DNA of 64,000 nt, taken from assembly GCA_026929865.2 (NCBI GenBank), contig CM049407.1, positions 18,527,501 through 18,591,500 on the forward strand, in the 5' to 3' direction. The position numbers and the translations under genes are program-made. Below, one piece after another: positions 24,244 through 36,600 of the stretch; the first letter of the stretch is position 1; each line of letters begins with the position of its first letter. Below the pieces are notes generated by a model. That model was not told the DNA's origin. It did not search any database and was given only the letters and a program-made list of their open reading frames with translations. The DNA is from Hyperoplus lanceolatus. Its lineage: Eukaryota; Chordata; Actinopteri; Uranoscopiformes; Ammodytidae.

Positions 24244-26628
24244 CTCTGAGCGAGCCAAAAACTGTGCCACAAAAACCAACAATGTTGAAGTTACCATCAC
24301 ACCCCAATCACTACACCCTCAGCACAACACCAGTCACATTGAAATAATGTGGTGTGTGCTGCACTTAGTCCCTTCTGTTGTTTTGCTCCTTTTTGATCCT
24401 CAGCCTAATGTTTGTTCAGAAATGTATACACATGTACATAACGTTACAGAGTTAACAACAGAACCCCTCCGTAGACTTGCACTTTTAATTGCATGTCCGT
24501 TGGTGGTGACAGTGTGCATGGCATATAGTGCAAATGTCTCTTGGTAGATATGCATTTTTAATTTTGCAGGCAGCAATCAGATGCCTTTCACAATGGTCCT
24601 AGTTACTTGTTTCAAAACGAAGTGTGATTTGCAAAACGTTTGCATCATTTTGTTAATGTACTAAACACGGCAGTATCAATAAGCAACCTGTTCCCAGTAG
24701 CACTTGTCATCTTGGTAAATCATGATGAATGCAGTAATCAGGCCATGTGGTGTGTGTGTGAGACAGAGAAGAGTGAATGACGAACAAAGCATCTGTTGTG
24801 CTTGCTGGTGCTTTGACCCCACCACTCTGTAACATAGTGCTTTTAATGCGTTAACAAAAACACAAGGCTGACTATCTACAGCACCTAGAGACAGAAAAAA
24901 CAATCATTCTTAGTGTTATACACAGGGATGTATGATCATGAAACCAACACAAATTACACAGTGAAATAGTGGATGTGCCATGGGTAGTGGAAGGAGAGTT
25001 CATGTATGCACCTAATTCTACAATGCGATAATTAGTCCATCGCTTGATAATCACATACCTGTCCAATATCGCAGTTTCAAGTCTGTTTGTCCAGAATGAA
25101 ATGGAAACCCAAATGATGGTATTTTTAGTCCAATAATGCTACCTGGGGTGGGAAATCTCATTAATTTAAAAACACAGATTTTAGCGATGAGGAAAATGTA
25201 TGTTTTTAACATTATTACAGATGACAAGCTGTTGGTACACATGGTTTCTTTTTCTATGAACAAACTGTTTTTTCATATGAATTGACATATCTGTTAATTC
25301 ATAGAAAAATCGTCAGTATGATATTGATATTAGGCTGGGTTGAGAAGAAAAAAAAACATTGTCCTAATATAAGTGTCTCGTCTAAATAGAAATCCTACAG
25401 TGTATCTGGTGCTGCTGTTAAACTATGGACTGAGCTCTTAGTTTTTGCCCACACAGATGTACTTTTGCCAGTAGAAAGGGAAAATGTATGTCTTTTTAGA
25501 TGCAACTTCAGAAGACAGGTGCTGGTGGTGTACTTGTACTTTGGCTTTTTACATTTTTGTTTTCACCTGTGATCATTTCTGTTTTTATATTTATTGCATT
25601 TACAAGTTGTTGTATAGTTAAGTGTAACTAGACTTCTATGGGACGTAAATTATTGTTTTGTATAAAAATCTGTACAAAGCGTGTAGATGTAAACACTTGA
25701 TAAAAAGGAAATCTGAACTGTGTTGTTATGGATGTACTGCAGCGTATTTGTTAAAAAAAAAAAAAAAAGTAATAAAAGCAAAGTATTTTAGCCTTTTGTC
25801 TTTTATTTGTCTTCATTTTTAAAGCCCACTCTCCATTCCAAAATGTTTTTTTTTACTGCTACATCACTTGGATTTTTGACCTACATTGGGTAGAAAGATG
25901 TATGTGCAGAGATTGACTAGAAGGCTGTTCTTAAAGCCATCTGCTGAAAGGGGAAACGTATGTGTGATCACCTTTTTTAGAGTTTCAAGATGCACTGTAG
26001 GTTTATTGTAAACAAATTAAAGCAATACATTACTCAACAAAACGGTATGTGTGTGTCCTCCAGGTCTGACAAATGCGCCAAATTCATTGTCTCGCTCAAA
26101 AAAAACTTTTAGAAAGAAGATATGTATTAGGTTTTAAAACTTGTGTTTGCATTCTTGTTTACTAACTTGCTGTCAGTGCTGCATTTCTTAGGGGTTACCA
26201 CAATATGCACATCAGTGGAATAGTGTGTGAAACCATTGGCTGGACTGTATTGTGTCACCCATGCATGTTCATCCTTGTTCACCAGAGAAACAAAACGGGT
26301 CAAATAAGCAACTTCGACAAGTGTAATGTGGAGAAGAAATATATTGCAGATACACTATTTCGGAAAGCAGAGCATTTTATATGTCCAAGAACATGTCTGA
26401 AGGGGATCTGTTACAATTGCAGGTATATAGCAGCAAAGTATAGGCTATTGTATATTGAAACCAGATATGACAACATATTTGGTGGCATTAGGAGCTATCC
26501 TTAATGCATCTTAACTGGTAGAGCAGAGTAAATAAACTGAAAAAAGAACAAAATTCTCTAGATTAAGTGGCCTTGATAAAACGAATACAAAACATAAGGT
26601 CTTCAGATGTGACGACTGAGGCAGAAAA
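24244..26628. other. zfx 3' UTR and convergent gap to the lipocalin gene
   Basis: The zfx 3' UTR appears to run from 24244 to a polyadenylation signal AATAAA at 25771-25776, preceded by a run of A. 25800-26628 is AT-rich and contains no gene I recognise; it should include the 3' UTR of the lipocalin gene, which is transcribed toward it. Confidence 0.6.
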
Positions 26629-27106
26629 CTAGGCAGCTGGGCACTCCGCTGAAGAAAATAATAAAACGATAAAGAGTTAGCTGATGAGTGCATAACATCA
26701 CAATCACAGGTTAAGCTCAACATTGATATATGTATAGAAAAAGTACCATTTTTGGGAAGGAAAGCGATATTTTCTGGCAGGACACCAGTGTCCAAGGAGA
26801 ACTGCCTGAACTTCTCCAGCAGATCAGCACTGAGGTCCATTGCACGACCTTTCAAATAATTTTAGTAAACATATCACAATTCATCAATAATTGACATTGA
26901 AAATGATATTTACAATGTACTCACTAAACATTAATTTCTATTTTTATCTGGCCAAATCCTTTGCACACACCCTCTTTTTACAGCACAAATCCCAAGTGGT
27001 AGAAATCTATTGATTTAGCTCCACCATCATGCATTTACTTTTCCTTTTTCTTATCAAGAATATTAGTGGTGTTCCCGGACATGGGGCACAACATCTTTTC
27101 ATTGGT

Positions 27107-27143
<37 letters not shown>

Positions 27144-27387
27144 CTGTACTGGACTGCTGATCAAATTCAGATTCATAAAAAGGAGGCTGACTTTACCGTA
27201 GAGTTTGTTGACCACGGTTTGATCACCATCCTTGGCCTTAATGGTGTGAACCAGTGCATACTCGTCATACCTCACATCCACCAAGACCATGTCGTTCTGA
27301 TTCCCCCTGCCTGACCAAGGGAGGAGGGAAAAATTGGAGAAGCAGAAACACTGCAGATGCTTTCATTGTGAATGTTGCATGCATGCC

Positions 27388-27470
<83 letters not shown>

Positions 27471-28330
27471 ACTCAAGCTCACTTGTGTATGTGTACTTTC
27501 CAGGCAAATCGGTCTTTTTGGCCAGGTTGTTCAGTCTCCAGCAAGAGCCATCAGAGCTGCAAATAAAAACGTATTTAAAAAAAACAGTAAACAGTATCAC
27601 TATTGATCTCCTTCCTCTTGGTCTGTCTTCTCACACTCACTTGAGACTGGCGTATGAAATGTCCAGGTCCCCATCTGCATTTGGGGTGAGCATGGCTGTT
27701 CCAACCTTCATGCTGGCTCTTCGGTTAACAAACCACTGAGCGTTAGTGGCGAATCCAACCAGGTACCACTTCCCTGCCATCTGTGCGCACACACAGCATA
27801 GCATTTAATTAAACATAAAACACCATATACAGTATATACTTAGAGACTGAAATTAAACCGTGTTTTACTAATAACCAGATTCAATGTTAAGGTTGTGCTA
27901 TTTTTTGAAAAAACACAAATAATTCAAGGACAAAGCTATCTAAATGCATTTTTACAAGACAGGCAGGAGGTATAAATAAGTTTACAACCTCAGTAAAATA
28001 CTCTTTGTCTAACACATTTTAGCTAATTTTATACAGTAAATACAATCCTTTGACAATTTAATAGTCGATTTCCTGCATAAATCCTTCCTTCAGCCAAATG
28101 CTCAAACTGCAGCTGAGTTGTGAGTAGAAATTAACCTAATTTGTAACTTTGTTTTGAAAGGTACTATACAAATAAAGGTTTTGATGCACACAGCCGTCAT
28201 AAAGCAATACTGTGTCTAAAATGAAAGTGGATCTCACCCCCTGTACGTTGAAGTCTGCCTGGGGTACGACTTGAGAGGACGCTGTCAAGGAGCAGAGCAG
28301 GGCTCCAAGCACCGTCAGCAGTAAAGCCAT
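26629..28330 (-). CDS. Secreted lipocalin of the prostaglandin-D-synthase-like group (no catalytic Cys)
   Basis: Minus-strand coding exons 28330-28238, 27780-27641, 27556-27483, 27310-27197, 26848-26747 and 26648-26629 give 180 residues. A signal peptide (MALLLTVLGALLCSLTASS) leads. The lipocalin motif GKWYLVGFATN follows, then DVRYDEYALVHT as the second conserved block and KFRQF as the third. Two cysteines (GSCW and AECP) can form the family disulfide. It resembles the fish ptgdsb-type lipocalins. In mammalian L-PGDS an active-site cysteine lies in the first strand region; here that stretch reads RRASMKVGT with no cysteine, so it probably binds and carries small hydrophobic ligands rather than making PGD2. 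CA microsatellites lie in two introns. A TATA box sits upstream. Confidence 0.93.
27107..27141. repeat. GT microsatellite in lipocalin intron
   Basis: About 17 GT units (CA on the sense strand), roughly 55 bases inside the donor of the intron between coding exons 4 and 5. Confidence 0.95.
27390..27470. repeat. GT microsatellite beside a 5' splice site
   Basis: About 40 GT units; CA on the lipocalin sense strand. It starts 13 bases into the 172-bp intron (27311-27482) between coding exons 3 and 4 and makes up nearly half of it. Confidence 0.95.
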
Positions 28331-28410
28331 AGCTAGAGATGATTAAAGTGGAGAGAGGCTTGAAGGGACGATCTGTTGGAGGTCTGTTGTTTGAGGTTCT
28401 GTCTGACTGC

Positions 28411-28421
28411 CCTTTATATAG
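28411..28421 (-). promoter_or_regulatory. TATA box of the lipocalin gene
   Basis: CTATATAAAGG on the minus strand, about 85 bases before the ATG. Transcription would start near 28385-28390, leaving a 5' UTR of about 55-60 bases. Confidence 0.7.
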
Positions 28422-28540
28422 AGTAGAGGAGAGGGAGATTTCTCCCTTTCTCCCTCCCAGCAAGGACACACATTTTGATGCAACCACACCCACACAAACC
28501 CTGCAGCAGGGATGGGTACAAACAAGTAAAGCTTCAGAAT

Positions 28541-28613
28541 TACCCACACACACACATACGCACGCACGCACGCACGCACACACGCACACACGCACACACA
28601 CACACACATACAG
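28541..28613. repeat. Compound CA / CACG microsatellite
   Basis: CACACA, ACGCACGC and CACACG blocks in tandem, upstream of the lipocalin promoter. Confidence 0.9.
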
Positions 28614-30576
28614 TTCCACTGCTACAAGGTAAGATTTTAGCCCTGCCAGGGAACTCAATGAGACAGTATAGGAGCAGCTTGCCAAACATGACATAACCTT
28701 TTAAGTGGTAGATAGAGACGATCTGTCCGTCACAAAGTTACTAATTTCTCATTTGGCTAAGCCAATTTCATATTGATTAGTTTAATTCTACTCTTGTACC
28801 TACATTCATTATTTGGTCATTGTATGAAGTGTAATTCCTCTCATCTTAACTACTGATGTAACCTGTCTGGAGTTTCTATTGTAATTAAATCAGTCCGATT
28901 GGGCTGACACCCTAGGTGTGGGCCATCCTGGAAGCTCCCAGATTCAGATTAGCATTGATGTCATCAAGAACCAAACTTGATTGTTCCATTGTTATTCTAC
29001 CTATCTGACCATGTCAACCATTCTGTATAAAGCAGCTCATTTTGTGTATACAACTCAGTCAAGACCCTGGCATTGCTCTGAGCATTATGCTATGGTTTTC
29101 TCTCCATGCAGGAATGCTGACCATAATCATCTGTATTGTCTTTTGAAACTAAGTAAATATTTGTTTTCACATTGGACTATAGTGAAGTTTTATTCAACAA
29201 AAAACTTCTTCCACACTAGCCTCCTGTGATTGAGGTGAGGATAAGCTGTATGAAATACACAGTAACCAAAGTGGTAAACAAAGCAGCTGCTGCTGCCATC
29301 CAGTGCTTTCTGTGGCCGAGACCACAGAATTAAATTCATCTGTCAGCAGTTACGAAAGAGAAAAACACGAATGACTTTGCAGATTGGATGCGTGGTGAAC
29401 TGAAATGTTTTTGTGGAAAACTGCAGTGTCTCTTCTTTGGGCTGAAAGTCCATTAATACTTCTCTTTCCTCATTCTTTGATAATTAAGTTGACTTTGGAA
29501 ACAGCTGTTTCTTCATCAGCAGATGGAGTATAAATGACATAATACAGGAAGAGTAGAACAACAACAACTAACTCAATGGTCCTTCAGGTGAGATTGTTTC
29601 ATCAACTGCTGTTTCCAAGCTCAAGAAATGGATTTAAAAAACCCAATTGAAAGCCAATATAGACAAGGACTCTCATTTCAAATTTCAAAAAATGTCAACA
29701 CTGTGCACATTTCAACTGATGATAAAGATCAAAAGGATGAAAACAACAACAAAGCTGCTCATTGGACTTCCAGGTGAGATTGTTTGGTCAGCTGCTTTTA
29801 CGTTGTTTAAGGGATAGGTCACTGCTTTCAAACTTGATATATCAGAGATCTCTAAATCAATGTATCATCTATTGCCTCCTCCCTGGCTCCGTTCCATGCT
29901 AGCTGTCTTTGACCAAAAGCATCGCTGATGGATTGTAGCAAAGCTACAGGAGCAGAGTGGACAAAAACAACAGCAGACTGGCTATTTATATAGATGTTAT
30001 TCAGGACCAATGGACCATTAAACTTTTCACCCAAATCGTGCAGTGTAAGTTTAATCAATAGTTTGCACTATACTAAAGTATACTGGAAAAAACACATACT
30101 CATACTAGGACTCTGAATGTTGTGAACACACCACTGTGTAAGTACTTTTAATCAAGTAACATTTTTAATTAGTATTATTTTCATAAGTTATCTGAGATCT
30201 GAGTACTTCTTCCAACACTGCTCTGTGCAAGTAACAGGGCTCTGAACTTAAAGTGTGAAGTTGAAAATATTTCCAATACACCTCGGTTTGGTCTGTAATC
30301 CTGATCCAATTACTTTCACAAGGCTGAGTTACATACTTTCTGCAGGATCTTTTCTGCACTGCTCTGCTTAAAATTTGAACCCAAGAGTGATGATAAGGTT
30401 ATGAATTAGTGTAATAATTTGTTGCTTGCATTCAGGTGCAGGCAGATACATGCCACAGGGATAAGATATCTCCGACCTACATACCTTGCCAGTTAAAACA
30501 GGTGTGCTTTTTGTCCTGAGAAAACTAATATATTCAAAGTAGTGAGCCAGAAATACATGTTATAGTTGCACACTTG

Positions 30577-31845
30577 TTAAGCCTTCCTCCTGTGTTAACT
30601 TTCTGTTACCATCTCATGTGTTAACTGGTCGGTTTTGACCCGTGTCTGAAATCAGCTGTAAAAACACACTAAAACAATTATCTATCATCCAATTTGTTTA
30701 TCATCTCTTGGTTATCCATGAAATTATTGTTTTGAATATTTTTGGTGAAGGCCGATGGGACTTTGTTTTGTCAGCATGCCTCTCAATTTCAATAAAACAA
30801 ATGGTAAAATGAACCTCAAGAGAATAATTTAAATACATATTTGGTCGTTGTGTTACCTGATTATTACTGAAGGGTATGAGAACACATTTCTTAACTACAT
30901 TTATTTTATTTATTTTTTCATATTAATATTATTGACTATAGGAACATCTATGGTGTTACTGGTCAATTTTGACCCATATATATTTATTTCAGAAAAGAGA
31001 AAAAAGCCTTTTATTTCAGCAATATGCAAACACACAAGGAAAACCAGAACAAGTCATAACACAAAATATAGATTTGTAAGGTCAAACAAACTACAACCAA
31101 TCAACAAATTAAATCAACAAATTACTAGTTCCAAAACTAGTAAAAATAATAAACAGAGTAAAAGTTTCTGTGTGCATGTGTATGTATGTGTGTTCAGATG
31201 TGTGGCAAAAAGCAACACTTTTTGTGTTCTTTGCAGAGATATTTCTTGCAGGTGAAGCACAATACGTTTGTCTTTCTGTCCTTAGTGCTTCGGCAGATCT
31301 GACATCTCTTATTTTTAGAATCAGGTGGCTATGTTCACCAAAAACATGGTCCAGAACATGGCTCACTGTAAATCTCCTCATTTCTGAAGGCTTCAAATAG
31401 GAGATGTGCACTCTGCAAGTCACCAACTCTTTACTTAATTGACCTCACATATATTGGATATGCCGACCTGTTTGTTTTGCTTTTTGTCAGGTATACGGGA
31501 AAACAAGGCAAAATGAGAACCCCCTAAAGCTCACATGATTGGGAAAGGAGCTGGCTGTCTTTGTGTTGGCTGACACTTATGATTTCAGTTTTGGCTCTAG
31601 TTATTGTTTTTTAAATCTTATTTTAAAGCTGGGTCAAAAACGACCCTAACTCCACAAAGGTTATAATTTCCACCAGAGCATTTTATAATTAAGTGAAAAG
31701 TTGTATATTGTTTTTATTTTGTTGAAATTGAGGTTTCTGACAAAGTCAAAAAGGGTTGATGCAATACACAAAATATATGTGGTTCTTTTGAGCTTTTAAA
31801 ATCCAAAACAGGTCGGTGTCGACCCTAACACAAGAGAAAGGTTGG
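30577..31845 (-). mobile_element. Decayed piggyBac-like transposon with transposase C-terminal remnant
   Basis: Body about 30581-31841. The ends are imperfect inverted repeats (CCTTCCTCCTGTGTTA and CCTTTCTCTTGTGTTA) with subterminal palindromes built on GGTC-GACC (GGTCGGTTTTGACCC, GGTCAATTTTGACCC, GGGTCAAAAACGACCC). The left flank is TTAA; the right flank is TTGG, a mutated TTAA. On the minus strand, about 31330-31197, a frame encodes a cysteine-rich tail (RCQICRSTKDRKT, then LCFTCKKYLCKEH), the C-terminal zinc-binding domain of piggyBac transposases. Most of the transposase gene is gone. Confidence 0.78.
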
Positions 31846-33635
31846 CAGCAGCCTCATACAAAAACAAAACATAAGTGTGCATTTGCCTGCGATTTATGCA
31901 TTGTTACAACTAGTGCAGAAAGGGTCCTATTCTTGAATCACCGTATGCTTTTTCATAGAGAGTTAACTGTAAAGGTTATGTGTCAGAAACGATAAAGTGA
32001 ATGGCAGAGAATTCCCATTTAATTTTTTCGACTTATAATAACGCTGTAAATCACAGCAGAGAAAATGTGACTGCATATTTCACTAACAGCTCATTGCCCA
32101 AAGCAGTCTTCGTGCCAAGGAGCTCCAGGTATGCACACACACTGTACAGGAACTTAGTATGTATACTTAACTGTACATTCATTGTGGGAAAGAGAAACAA
32201 CATGTATTAAATCATATCAACAACAGAACAAATAGAAATTAAACATGCATTGTTCAATCTTTATTAGCAGTTTGGCTACAGACTACTTAGGCCTCACTGT
32301 GGCACTATAATCAGGCGTGCAAAAGAGTTAAATTTGCTATGCTATTAAGTTCATAAGATGTTGATAGACTAGGGATGGTGCTACGGTAAGAACTCATGTA
32401 CCACCCTTTACCTCAATCTGATCAGTAGTTGTTTCAATGTCTGAGATAAACTGATATCATCATCTGTATGCACTGACACAAGTGGAGCAAGACAAACAAA
32501 GGTTGTCTCTACCATATATAATGTCTATGGTCTCTACACTCAGAGATAAAAATATACAGACTGTCCAGAGGGTGGCACTATAGGAAAGACCCTTCATGCC
32601 TCCATACTATCCATGCTCCAGACCCACTTGCATGGGATTGAGGAGTGTATACGCCAAATATTGATACTCAGCTTAAAGACAATATAATGAAGGAAATGTA
32701 TTGATTTAAACAGGCTAATCAATTGTCCTATCCATTATGTACATTATTACTGATAATGGAAACAATGGGGAGTGAAACGCTGGAGCCAAGACATTACAGG
32801 ATAGTAGGCTATACATCTAGGTTATGTTCTACATAAAGGTGTACTTATACACATTAAATAGTATACATTACATTGGTGGGAAATGATTGTGGCCTTCAGA
32901 TTAATATAAATAAATAATATCTGTAACCATTTACAGAAACAATCCTGACATGTACTAAAACCAAACGTGTAGGTCTGTGCAGTGTAGAAGGCTGGCACTA
33001 TGAGACAGCAGTGGGGGAAAACAACAACATTAGATTAAAAAATCCATAACAGAACACTGCTCACTCTAACCCTGAGTAAATCATAGTAGTAAATATGACT
33101 GAAGCCACTCCGGGAAGATACCGTATGACTGTGTGCAACCATTAGCGACTCACAATAACTTCCCACCAACTGCATTGTTTTCCAGGGGTTTAATGGTCAC
33201 AATAACACCTCACAGAGCTGAACTTGTGGCTGTTGTTCTTCTATTCACATAAACCCCACAGAGTCACTGCTCATTTATTACTACATTTTTAATTACATTT
33301 TTTAATTTACATACATAGTCAACAGTAGCCTGTTTTGATTTTAGCATATATATGTACAGTAAAATGGAAGTGTCTTCTTGTTTTGCAGAACATTCCAGCC
33401 CCAGAAGAAAGTCTTTCTAAAACAGTCAACATTAGCATCCAAATATAAGACAGTAAGTAATTATAGAGCACAAATGTTTTTAAATAAAATAAATAAGAAA
33501 GAAATCAATAGGCATTGAAGGTCATCGGTTGATGAGTCATAATACATATATGAGATGGAGTTTCACTTCACACATGCTTTGTTAGCAGCCTGTTACCAAT
33601 GACGTTACAGGACTACTACAGAGTACAAAGCAAAA

Positions 33636-36600
33636 CTAAACCAAGTCAGTGAGGTTGGAGCGTGGAGGAACCGAGGCGGCATCTGGCATGGTGAGGAACT
33701 CAACCCAGTTCTGGCAGAAACCATGTGAATAGTCTCCTGTGTCGACCACCAGCCCCCACAGGCGGCTCCGGCCCGTTTTGTTCCTCAGAGCCAGCAGAGC
33801 CTCCCGCTCCGTCACATTGAAGCTGATGTTGAGAACTTGAGCCACCAACAGGTAAAACAATCCACCAGTCACGATGCTGCTGTACCAAGCACAGGTGAAG
33901 CAAAGTGCTGTGCTGTGAACAAAGAAGAAAAAGTGAATGTAACATACCAGCAATATAGATTAATGTTTGAAATGCATTTTAAAGAACAGTATTTTAAACC
34001 TTTTTTAGTTTGCTTATATATCAGGATATTCACTCTGTTGGCAAAATAAATTGAAGTACTGCTATTCACTAAAAAGCACATTAAGGTATGACAGTACTTT
34101 CGGCCCTTTGGTCTCTCTATCCTAAAATAGTCTTTCGAAAATCATATTCCCCACTGTCGGCTGTTCACTTTATCTGAATGTTTGTAAAAGCCTACTCCTC
34201 CCATGTAACCATAACCCTGTTGTTTCACTTTTAGGATCACAGTTCAGGTTGAACAGATTATCAGTTTTTACCAATCTGCATTTGTAGTAAATAGGGCACA
34301 ATCCAAGGCAAAACACAAGGAATGCTACAATGTCTTAAATGTGTATAGGCACTTTGCCATGAATGCTGTTATTGCTAATTTCCAAACACAAAATTAACAA
34401 AGGAAGGAAACATATACATAAATAAAGTAATACAATTGCAGAAATTTAACCATTACACAAACTGAAAATGTGAACAGCTTCTACAGTACAAACAGATGCA
34501 AGTCTACAAATAATATTTAAACTGTTTCAAGCGATGAAATAAATACATGACACACTGTTAGATGGGGAAAAAATATCTTGTTTTTGAATAATTTAGGTCC
34601 TTTCCAAAGCTATATGTCTGACTATTTTGGCCAATACTCAGTCATATCAACCAGGAAAGTATATTCTCACATTTACGTTTTAACATTACTTTAAAGAACT
34701 TTTATAACTTGGACTTCTTATCTACTCGTCCATTTAGTGTTATAGTCCCCTGCAGCCATGGTGGAGAGACAAGAATACAAAAGAGTTTTGGTACCTCGAC
34801 TGGCTGTAGACGCCAGGGCAATAGAAGAGAGCTGTCATTAGATACTGTCGAGGACAGAGGCTGCAAAGAACCAAACTGATCCCGTACAGGGAGGTCAACA
34901 CGAACACAAAGAGGGTCAGCAGGAAGCTGCGATGGTTGGCCTGTCCAACACAGCTGTTCATCCTGCAGCACCTCAACACATACACACATAACGCAGGAGA
35001 AAAAAATTAAGTTGCAGTCAGACAAGATCAAATCAGGAACACACAGTATGATATAATGATATAAAAGTAGTTTTAGAAGTTCACATTTGAAGGGTTTGTT
35101 TAGTTTTTCTACTGAGAAAACATTAAGTGAGTGGACCCTCTGCTGAATACATGATGGTTGGTGTGTAATTACATGGCAGTTGTCTAATCAATCATAATTC
35201 TATATTTAGTTTCATGACCTGTTATGAATGCACAATATATAAAAGTACCGATTTAAAGGTCACCTTTTATGCAAAATGCACTTTTTCATGGTTTTTCAAC
35301 ATTAAAACAGGTACCTGGTGTGACTACAGAATCAGTATGAGAAAAAACAATCCTCACTCTTTTTCTACACCTTTCTGAAAACCTGCTTTCAAAAAACCCA
35401 GTCAGATTTCTTTCCCCATATGACGTCATAATGTCAGAAGCCAGACCCTGCTCATTACCAACCTAACTTAGCTCTACATCCACCTGTGATAAGCATACCA
35501 CCCCTGAATCTAAGTAGAAGTTAGATTCACACCGACATTTAGATTCAGGGACCGATCAGAATAGACAGGGCTTTTTGATAGGCGGGGCTTGAAGAAACAG
35601 GCTCTCCAATGGAGGAGATTTAGCAATGGCACTGCGAGAAATATAAATTGTTTCCTGGATACTACACCATGAAAAGTTTCTAGTAGAAACCCAACTTACA
35701 TTTTGAACTTGAAAAATGTGCTTAATATGTGACAAAAATGATAGAAACCTGAATATTATATTCAACCCACCAGATACAGTGGTGGTCCAGACGATGCACA
35801 CAGGCTCCGCACGTCCGACAGTGTCCGGCCCGTGGGGGTCGCACTACTTTGCACACGGGACACTGTCTCCGTTTCACTTTCTGGGCCTTTTCAGGTCCAT
35901 TTAGGTGTGTGGAGTCCTTGTTAGCCTCCTCAGTGTGACTGTGTTCTTCATGCAGGTAAGTGGTCACAAACCCCGGTCCCCTCTTGGTGTGAATGAGAGA
36001 GAGGATAGTGGCAACCATCCCTGTGGTGGCTGTACACACCTGCAGCAGGCTGATGTCCCCGCGAGGTACAATCTCTGTGATAAAAAGGTAATACATGTAG
36101 AACAGGGAGTAGAGCGCCAGAGTGAGGAAGAAGAGGGTGCGTCTCTTCTTTCGGTGGGTGGCGTAGTAATACCACAGCACCAGGCCGGGCAGAGCTGTCA
36201 GGATGATGACACCCAGCAGGTAGTGCAGCGCCGCAACCCGCAGCAGGACAGGTAGCAGCACTAGGGCCGGGAGCATGGAAATCTCTAGCTTGTCAGTCAC
36301 CGCTGTAAGCACAGGTGACTGCCATCCACTTTTAGGTGGTTTGTCTTTCAGCCACCTACATAGAAAAGTGGTCTGTAAGTCATAATTTTAAAATGGCTAA
36401 TAGGTAACAGTTGGTCTTTCGTTATTGAAAAGCTATGTTATGCTCTTATGCTGCAAATATTTTTCAAATTCAGGATACAGTGTAGCTTACATTGAATATC
36501 GTCACCCTCATAAAATAATGGCCTAAGTCACTTTTTGGCCAAAATGATTTTTTTGCTTAAATCAACTCCTTATCGTCACCCTCTTAACCATTTAACTCCC

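Larger units (their letters stand above)
28331..33635. other. Intergenic region between lipocalin and zdhhc23
   Basis: Holds the lipocalin promoter, a mixed CA/CG repeat at 28541-28613, a decayed piggyBac transposon at 30581-31841, and otherwise AT-rich sequence. No coding gene recognised. The part next to 33636 should be zdhhc23 3' UTR. Confidence 0.6.

Noticed and set aside
22987-24300. Several antisense open frames opposite the zfx finger exon
   Set aside because: Mirror frames of the repetitive C2H2 codon pattern.
27254-27739. Open frames of alternating Cys-Val, His-Thr across microsatellites
   Set aside because: Translations of GT/CA repeats running through lipocalin exons in the wrong frame or strand. 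The same applies near 28340, 40760, 44910 and 62570.
35905-36255. 116-residue plus-strand open frame
   Set aside because: Antisense of zdhhc23 exon 2.
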